The notes under the pieces: generated by a model
Told to the model about the DNA's origin: nothing
Databases searched by the model: none
Seen by the model: only the letters and a program-made list of their open reading frames with translations
Assembly: GCA_021234155.1 (NCBI GenBank)
Contig: JAJEKV010000053.1
Coordinates: 7,083,424 to 7,147,423, forward strand
Origin: Isoetes taiwanensis
Taxonomy: Eukaryota; Streptophyta; Lycopodiopsida; Isoetales; Isoetaceae
Direction: 5' to 3'
DNA length: 64,000 nucleotides
Program-made: the position numbers and the translations under genes
In this document: positions 56,656-64,000 of the stretch, piece after piece
Numbering within the stretch: position 1 is the first letter of the stretch
How the letters are laid out: each line of letters opens with the position of its first letter

Positions 56656-59600
56656 ATGGCACCTAAGGACTCCCTCAAAGAAGGTATTTTCTAACATTTC
56701 ATTCAGCAAGATGGCGGCCGCGATCTTGCCTACTCGAAGCTTCTATTGTTTTCATAAGTGTAGCTGCCGGCAAGATCGCGGCCGCGGTCTTGCTTGATAG
56801 GTTTTGTAATTTCTAGACAGCGTTCTTCATAAGTGTAGCTGCTCAACAAGATCGCGGCCCCGGTCTTGCTTGATAGGTTTTGTAATTTCTAGACAAATGG
56901 TCTTCATAAGTGTAGCTGCTCAACAAGATCGCGCCACGGCCCGGCCGAAAGTATAGATTTTCTTTCTTTTATATGTTTCATGAGTACTAGTGTAGTATCG
57001 CCATTAGGTTCGCGGACCGCGATGTTTTCTTGTCGTGCTTAAGTGCTACACAACGTCGCGGCCGCGATAGTGTGGAGTTCTATTTTAGCTGCTCGGCATG
57101 ATCGCGGTCGCGTTTCTCTACAGTAGTTTCTACCTTTTCCTTGCACCACATTATGCGCACCTACCGTGCACTCACCACGGGCTTTTGTTTACAAAGACTT
57201 GCTCTCTCCGAGGACCGGATGTCGAAGCTAGTCCAGATTATAACCCCTTCCAATGAAAGGAAATGGTGTATTGAGATTGCACAGGCTATACCGCGACATT
57301 AAGGGTGACCGCAGAAAGGACCTGCAGGCTCGCTTTGCGGACCGGAAAAAGCCGAGGACGCGTTGAACAAGTTGGCATAGTGGTGGCAATGTGGGAAGGC
57401 ACGAAGAACAATGTGCAAGATGCTATCGTATGCAAAGATTGAGGACACACAAGCATTGCAGTTTTCGGAGTACATTTTGAAATGGCGCAATTATGACCCG
57501 CCTATGATGATGACCAAAATGAACAAGCCAAAATTACGTGGAAAAAACGCCCCCACGCCGCCTAAGGGTTATGGCTGGTTGTTGCCATCCTATGAATCTC
57601 TCTCTTTGTCGTATAAAGGGAAACAGAGACATATTGCTCGGGTTCTTGGCATGCGTAAATGGTTTGTCTACTGACAAGAAGCCTCCGAAGCCGTGCCTTG
57701 AAAGCGGGCTCGACGAAGATGCCCTCCGTGATGGACACTAATTGACTAAGAGCCGTGGCCAAGAAAAAAGTGTGAAGCCTATTGCTGCTTTGGGAGAGAC
57801 ATCAGCACCAAAAAAGAAATTGCTCAAGAACCACAATCCACGATAAACCCCTCCGGTATTGTTAACCCTACTCTTCCTATTGCTATGAAGGCCCCGAGAT
57901 AGCACTACATCCGGGTGGATTTATTCCAAAAAGTTCCCTCCTTTCGAATTAGCCTCGTGAATCGGACACCCATCAAGATAGCCCTTGATCCGGCCAGTTC
58001 ACAAACCCCCGCGATTCACGGATGCTTCCTCTAAACTAGCATTGCCATGGCACCACGACCGCCATTCGGTCGAGTTGAAGTTCAACCCAAGAGGAACGAA
58101 GATGGCAGAGCAAACCACTCAAGCTTGAACAAATTAAAAGGTTCTACCCCTTAGGGGTTAATTGGTTTACAAAGATTTCTATTTTTGATTGTGAACCCGC
58201 ACTCAAAGCAAACTTGACACACGAACGCGGTCAAATGACCATGTTCAAACTCTGGTTAAAAGCTTCAAGACATACCCGACAGAGGTCCTCACCCCCCGGG
58301 TGACGCCGTTCCGCTTGACCCTATTACCGTGTAACTAATTCTTTATCTTTTGGACACTCGTTATGTAGATTTGACCTCGACGGTTGTCTATCTTTCGTGA
58401 AGAGGGTGACATGGAGCAATCAGTAAGATTTGAAGGGCAAGAAATTTTATATTATTTCGGCAACCACAAAGATTTTGGCGCCAGACAACTCCTTTGTTCT
58501 GGTTGTCGGCGAAGTTCGAAAGCAAAAGAACGAGAATTTGCCAAAGTATATGCTAGAAGACGATCGAGGGTGCTCAACGGAAATCTTACGCACAAGGAAT
58601 ATATAGAGTTGAGTATTCAATGCAACGGTAATTGCAAACACCGCGGTCTGAGAGCCACCGATTGAAAAACCGCAACAACTTCGCCATCAAGACAAGGCTT
58701 ATGGTTGCCCTCCACAAGGACCTATAGGGACAAAGCTAAAACTTCAGCTTGGAAGGTATTTATTTGTTTTCTACTCGCCAAGTTCGCTAATCACGATCTT
58801 GAAGACCTTGAAATTGCTTCGCAGGATTTCCATGAAATTGCAACGACCACCTTGAAAGTGCAGGAGCTTAAGGATGAAAAACAATTCATTTTATGGATGA
58901 AAAGGTTTTCAAGAAGTTAATGGAAGTTGCCGGCCGTGGGTGAGTCGTGAAACTTCTGATGGCGACCATGGTGAGTTTCCGGACAAGCCATCCAAAGACT
59001 TCTTTAACAAGACCGGCCGGTTGTTACGAGGTATGTCGAATGCGTAGGTGTCACAAATTGCCGATGAGATTATAGAAGGCAAGACGATTTAAAGGTGCAA
59101 TCAAAGTTATAGCGGAGATTTGATTGCAAACAACGGGCAACCGACATCGTAGAACCCTCACTTTATGAGGCGAGAAATTTTTCTTATGCCACAAATTTAT
59201 CGCAAAAGGATTTCGATAGTGGGAGGAATTGCTTCGTGCTTTTCCCCGATTTGATCGAACAGAGAATACCGGATATATCGATACCGATACAGAGTAACGC
59301 CAAGGCTAATTATAACAAGGATCATACACTAGGTAACCCACCAGAGCTTTTCCGAGCCAATCGGGAATATTCTAAAAGCCGTAAGAGGCTAGAAAAAGAA
59401 AGGAAAAGAAAAATATTGTCATAGCAAAGTTGACAAAGGATGGCATCCCTACTTCCTCCCAAGTGTCGAGAATGCGACATTGATATTTATTGACATCCGA
59501 GGGATGAACAAGGTATGGGATTGCAAGAAATACACAGATCTATTTACAAGGATAGCTACCATGACGATTGCCAAAGTTTATCACTTGGTTATTATCATGC

Positions 59601-60823
59601 GCCGCTGAATTTGCCAAATTGCTTTGTACAAATAAGCAAATTCAGCATGGTGGCTACCTATCTTTAGGTTCCTATGAAGAAAGCGGGATGGGAGAGCAAA
59701 CGAAGGGTGAAAGAACATCAAGATTTTATTAGTCATATGTGCATTAACAGGGTGATGTTGTTGTGTAACACCGCGGCAACCAGAGTTGAGCTTCACCTAT
59801 CTCCACACGGCAAGGCTCCTAAGTCAACACCATTGCCTCCAATGCCGCTAACGGGTAATGAGGATGCCGACGAGAAGATAAAAAGAAATATCGACTCTTT
59901 TTACGTGCAAACCAAGATTCAAATGGGCTGCAATGGAAGGAGATCTTGTATTGAAATGCCACTGAAAACCTCCTATGCCTACCATATTGTTGAACAATTT
60001 GGTGCCGACCGATGGTTGTGTTCGGATTTTTTTCTACGGACGACTTCTCGTGTTGCTCTTATGCAAGGCAAAAAGAGCGTGGCTTTCGAAAGTTCAGGTA
60101 AAGTGTGCCGTTTCCTGAGGGCGTTCTTTGAAACGCTTGATAAAATGGCCAATCCAAGTGCCGATGGGTTTGAGGAAGAGCCGAAAGCAGAGAGGGTTGA
60201 GCCTGATCCAGCTCAACCCGACATCAGTATCACCCAAAACACAGATCTATCAAAGTTGGATTCCATTTTGGAAAACCTCGATGCTAAGTCCTACGAAGAG
60301 AGAATGCAAGAAACAAAGCGTTTGCTTGAAGAGACGGAAAAAGGTATAGAAGCCCTAGAGCCCACTTTTCAAAAATTGAGTGCACTTAATGAGAAGCTTG
60401 ATGGGTACATGCCTTTCTTGACAAAGCTTAACATCGGTTTGAATACGCGTCTTGGCGAGAACACATGGAAGCAGACCAAGAAGACATGGAGATTGACCAA
60501 GATGAGGTTCTTGGGTCACAGGAGCATCAGGTACACAGCAAGAAGCAGAAGCTCTCTCATCCACAGCAGAATGCTACTGCTGATCGGAGCTACTGCAAAA
60601 CGAACTTATAGGCGGGAGCAGTGCAATGGACAGTGAAGAATGGGAGCCTGATTCACATCTGCAGCGCATCGCAAAGGCCATGGGTGTTGTAGTTCCAGAG
60701 ATCACAGGTTATTCAGAGATGGACACAACACAAGCTATGGAATTGGGTAGAGAGCATGTCAATCGCATGGCCAATGAAATGGGTGTGATACCTGATGAAG
60801 TATCTGAAACACAATCAGAATAA
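56656..60823 (+). pseudogene. ParB-like / adenine-methyltransferase-like mobile gene, copy 2 (long, broken)
   Basis: Exon 1 (56,656-56,683) encodes MAPKDSLKE. A phase-1 GT-AG intron (56,684-57,196) holds the palindromes. Exon 2 resumes DLLSEDRMSKLVQIITPSNE, then RKWCIEIAQAIP, KIEDTQALQFSEYILKW and YGWLLPSYESLSLS. The ParB-like part has a frameshifted counterpart of DxIPFDPxT near 58,310, then GNHKDFGARQLL (about 58,460), RVLNGNLTHKEYIELSIQCN and PDKPSKDFFNKT. The next part reads ATLIFIDIRGMNKVWDCKKY, HLVII and, after a 1-nt shift, CAAEFAKLLCTN. From 59,674 come WLCSDFFLRTTSRVALMQGK and KKSVAFESS. This order (DPPW-like site first, DxFxG-like site later) is that of a permuted beta-class adenine methyltransferase, but the sites read DIRG and DFFLRT. 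A coiled coil (60,250-60,420) and an acidic tail end at 60,823. Several indels break it. Confidence 0.55.
56712..57115. repeat. Palindrome array in intron 1 of copy 2
   Basis: Seven units based on ATCGCGGCCGCGAT lie at about 56,712, 56,775, 56,851, 56,928, 57,010, 57,055 and 57,101. Three have full GCGGCCGC; others read GCGGCCCC, GCGGACCGC or GCGGTCGC. Units 2-4 sit in a longer tandem repeat of about 75 bp (CTTCATAAGTGTAGCTGCTC ... CTTGATAGGTTTTG). The array lies wholly within intron 1. Confidence 0.85.
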
Positions 60824-61284
60824 TTATCTCCTTCAATCAGTAATTATGTTGTATATTACTTCCTTCAATGGAAATTTTTGTTTCGGGAACTTTGGTTTTG
60901 TCTTTACCCATCCTCTGTAGCAATTATATGGCTTTAAATACTGAATTTTGTGTGATATCCTTGCTCCTCGGTACCTTCTTTTAACACAATGCTCTCATAT
61001 GGTTTTAATAAAAGGCACATTATTTTGTCTCCTTTCAGGTGCTAAACATCGCTTCAAGGCTTCTTGAGAAGTTTTAACACTCCCTCCTACTACGTTATAC
61101 TCATGCGGTGAACCTTTGCATTAGCGGTAAAACTATATTTTCGAATAAGACCGAAAGTTTTTGAGAATTTGTGCAAAAAACGCCAACTTTTACTCAATTG
61201 GTAGTAGTTTTTGCACTATATGGCTATCCGCTAACCTATTTCATGCTAAACGAGAATTCCAAATTTCTCTAATTAATGAATTCA
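60824..61284. other. 3' flank of the ParB-like element up to the LINE junction
   Basis: No gene is seen. Near 61,251-61,263 the complement reads GAAATTTGGAATT, similar to GAAATTTGAATT at about 56,162 next to the other LINE junction; this could be a remnant inverted end, but it is weak. Confidence 0.35.
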
Positions 61285-63331
61285 TGCTTTGGTGTGCCAG
61301 GGTGAACCCTCCGCCTTTTTCTCCTTAGGGCGTAGGGGTGCGTCGAGGGGTGCCCTTTTGGCGCTTTTTGTTTACGATTGTGGCGGAGGCAATCGTCCTC
61401 GCTTGTTTTTGGCTGCAAGTGGAGGAGGGAGTGGTGGATGGTCTTCGGATGCGGGATGGTAGCCGCCAGATTATTAACCGGTTCTTGTCGATGACACTTT
61501 CCTCTTCTTGGTGGTGGCGAAGAGGAATTTGAGGAATGTGAAGGGTTTGTTGGATACTTTCTCCTTGGCCTCGGGCATTCTTCCGAAATGGGGTAAGTGC
61601 TCGCGATTATGGGCCCGGTGACTCGCCTCCCCTTGTTTGGCTCTATTCCCTTGGAAGGTGCTTCGGGTAATGTGTGTACTAAGTTGGGTATTCCCTTTGG
61701 AGGGATGTTTCTATGGGGAGGGTGTGGGATGAGATTTTTGCGGGGGTGCGCAGAAACACCTCAATTGGTGGAAGGGTAGCAAGTTGTCCATGGCGAGGTA
61801 GGATCACTATTGCCAAGTCATTACTTTGTAGCACTCATGTGTATACAACATCGTGATGCTAGCTCCTCGAGGGTAAGATATCTGAGGCTTTGGATAAGAT
61901 TGTTCAAATTTTGTGTGGGAGGGGATGATGAAGGGGCGGTTGTTAAAGTGGCTTGGTGGAAGTGTCTCCGCCCCAGGGAGGATGGGGGCTTGGCCATTTC
62001 GGATTGGTATTTTGCATAGTAAGGTGTTGGTCTCCAAGTTTGTTTGGAGCATTCCGCAGGATGGAGCATCTTCTCTGGTCTTGGCCGTTGTTGTTGCGAT
62101 CTCTTAGCCATTGTGTGGCGTTTGGGAAGCCGTCTGTGCATGTGGAGTTGCCCCCGGCCTTTGTTGTATGGTCTCCGCCTTTCCCACATGCATCCCCTTT
62201 TCTCACGGGAGTGTTGCGGGCTTGAGATCATGTGCGTGTGCTCTTTCAGCTAGATTATGCCTCGATTTATCACCACTCTTCTCCTTTCTTGTGGGTTCCT
62301 CTACCCCCTCAAGCGCACTTGCCCTTTGGTCGCCGTGCATGCTCTGACGCTAGACCGTTGGCGGCGAGCTCTAGGCGTGCTCACCTGGAGGATTGGTATT
62401 GGGGTGGTCGGCTAGCTTCGTGGGAGTTCTTCGAGCTCGCCGCCGAGGGCTGATGGCCCGGGCTATCTCGGGAGCACGTGGCGGGGAGTATTCCGCTACA
62501 CATACCTATAGTCCCTCGGGATGATGTGGTGGTGCGAGGTTTGGAAGGTTCATCCAGGATGTTGTATCTTCTTGCTTTGTGCGGTCTTCTTTACCGGAAA
62601 GGCCGGGCTATTCATGACACCCCCCCGGGCAAGTGGTCTCGCAGCCTTCCGGGTTCTCGATGGCTTCGGTTTGGGCGTGGACATGGAGCTCACTTCCCCA
62701 CCGAAGGTTAGGGTGCTTCGTGGCGGTGGTGCAATTTGTATCGTGGTGAATGCCCTTGTGAGTCGGTTTAATTTTGGGTGTGAGCCCTCTACGCCCTTGT
62801 TGTGGCCTTCATCGTGAGACCGTGGAGCATTATGCGGTTTTATGCCCTCACTTGCGGCTGCCTGGGATTGAGTTAGGGCTTTGTTTCGGTGAGATTGACT
62901 AGCCGCCATTTGCCGCTTCATGTGTATCTCGGTGCTTGGCCGCTCTTTGCGGCAACAAGCCTTGCATCCGTCGTGGCTTGGTTGGTGTGTGGTTGATTTG
63001 GAAGCGGCGGCGATTGTGGATCTTCGGGGGATTCAAAGCTGACTGCAGCCTCTCGATTCCTCGACTTCGGTACAAGCTATTTCAAAGCTTTTCGTGTTTC
63101 GGGAGTAGTAGAGCGGAAGTTTGCCATATGGCGGGACTTCTTGGGTGTTATAGATGGTGATGGTCAGTTTGTACAGCAGTAGAGTTGCAGTTTTTCTGTG
63201 AGTTTGTTGTGGAGTGTCGAGGTATCGCTGTCTCTTTGGGGCAGTTCTCCTTCCTCCTCACTTGCTTTGTAACATTACCATTCTTTTAATATATTGATGA
63301 CACAGTTCTTCAAAAAAAAAAAAAAAAATTT
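61285..63331 (+). mobile_element. LINE (L1 type), 3' portion with poly(A) tail
   Basis: RRGVPFWRFLFTIVAEAIV continues the RT block that breaks off at 56,150 (L1 consensus R-VRQGCPL-P-LF-AE). NLRNVKGLLDTFSLASGILP, KVAWWKCLRPREDGGLAISD and later tryptophan-rich pieces give the RT C-terminus. Frames change often. The element ends with about 17 A at 63,315-63,331, preceded by TTTAATATATTGATGACA. Confidence 0.8.
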
Positions 63332-64000
63332 CATCACAATGCTCTTCAATTTTGATCTCATCTATCTTAGCAACTTGCCCGTCATTTTTGTATATTTCAA
63401 TTCGTATATGAACAACACATGGGAATTACAACCTTATGTTATTTACTGAGTCCAAGAAAAAAAATTAAAAGAAACAAAAACCCCTTAGAAGACAACAGTA
63501 GGTTGGCGTGATTTTGGAGTTAACATAATCTCAATTTAATTGGATGATGGTTACTCAAGCATCATATCTTCCAAATAATATCTTTGATGAATTCTCTTGC
63601 CTCATGATGCCATAGACCTCATGGTCTCCATGGACATTTGAAGTTAATTCAATTCAATTAATTCTTAAGGATATGCACTACCCATATTAGTAGATGCACA
63701 GCCTAGGATTAAACATATCAGAATAAGTCATTTAATCTTTCTTCAACGTCCATATATAGAGCATCCTGCTCCTTTAACATTGACGCATATATTCATTTCC
63801 TAAAAGTAAGAAAACCGAATAATTTCATTTCTAAGTTAGAAATCAGCTGCTGTTTGAGAAGGAAAGACAACTCCATCTTGTTCTTCTATGGAAATACTGA
63901 ATTATTTCCACCATTTGGCATAAGGCCAGGCCACATACACAATTCCTATACACCTTCCTTGGCATTCATTAAACCAGACATTGACAAGGTACTTGCGTCT
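63332..64000. other. Flank after the LINE, nothing recognised
   Basis: AT-rich, with no gene-like frame or repeat that I can support. Confidence 0.5.

Noticed and set aside
62550-62921. Minus-strand ORF of 123 codons within the LINE
   Set aside because: It is the antisense shadow of the GC-rich LINE 3' region.
1-64000. tRNA, rRNA, riboswitch or other structured RNA genes
   Set aside because: I found no tRNA-like cloverleaf, rRNA core or known riboswitch sequence on either strand by eye; a covariance-model search would be needed to exclude them.

Overview
The window is nuclear DNA of a land plant with a large, repeat-rich genome. The evidence is intron-containing plant gene families (malectin/LRR receptor kinase, GT77 glycosyltransferase, PLS-type PPR, SDN-type exonuclease, group E bZIP) scattered among nested, decaying transposable elements. 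A non-flowering vascular plant such as a fern is my guess, but nothing here proves the lineage.

Layout. 1-3.2 kb holds no recognisable gene. 3.38-4.47 kb is an unrecognised intronless reading frame broken by two compensating frameshifts. 4.8-8.1 kb has unassigned exon-like pieces on the plus strand and the first exon of a group E bZIP factor on the minus strand. 8,974-19,983 is a complete but decayed Ty3/Gypsy LTR retrotransposon with a perfect 5-bp target duplication (GCCAT), two gag zinc knuckles, protease, RT, RNase H and integrase, and almost 4 kb of extra sequence after pol. 20-27 kb is mostly AT-rich non-coding DNA with a 48-codon membrane mini-ORF and a 105-bp foldback hairpin. 27.4-32.1 kb is a receptor-kinase gene and a truncated tandem pseudogene carrying a Tourist-like MITE. 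33-38.6 kb is a pseudogene field (PPR pieces, GT77, LINE tails). 39,666-40,381 is a hAT-type MITE filled with strictly alternating inverted 14-mers. 40,961-44,128 is a nine-exon SDN-like exonuclease model.

The most unusual part is 45.5-61.3 kb. Two diverged copies of one gene family (minus strand 48,022-45,542; plus strand 56,656-60,823) share the same architecture: a TATA box, a 28-nt first exon encoding ten residues or so, a phase-1 intron of about 0.5 kb packed with GC-rich palindromes built on ATCGCGGCCGCGAT, then a long coding part with a ParB-like segment and, in the longer copy, a permuted adenine-methyltransferase-like segment and a coiled coil. A third gene between them (49.36-50.7 kb) also has an imperfect palindrome array just upstream. 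The longer copy is inserted into the reverse transcriptase of a LINE (54.7-63.3 kb), so the family is mobile. An iterated palindrome set tied to a ParB-like protein recalls bacterial parS/ParB and also transposase subterminal repeats. I infer a mobile, DNA-binding selfish element; both copies here carry stops or frameshifts and are probably inactive.
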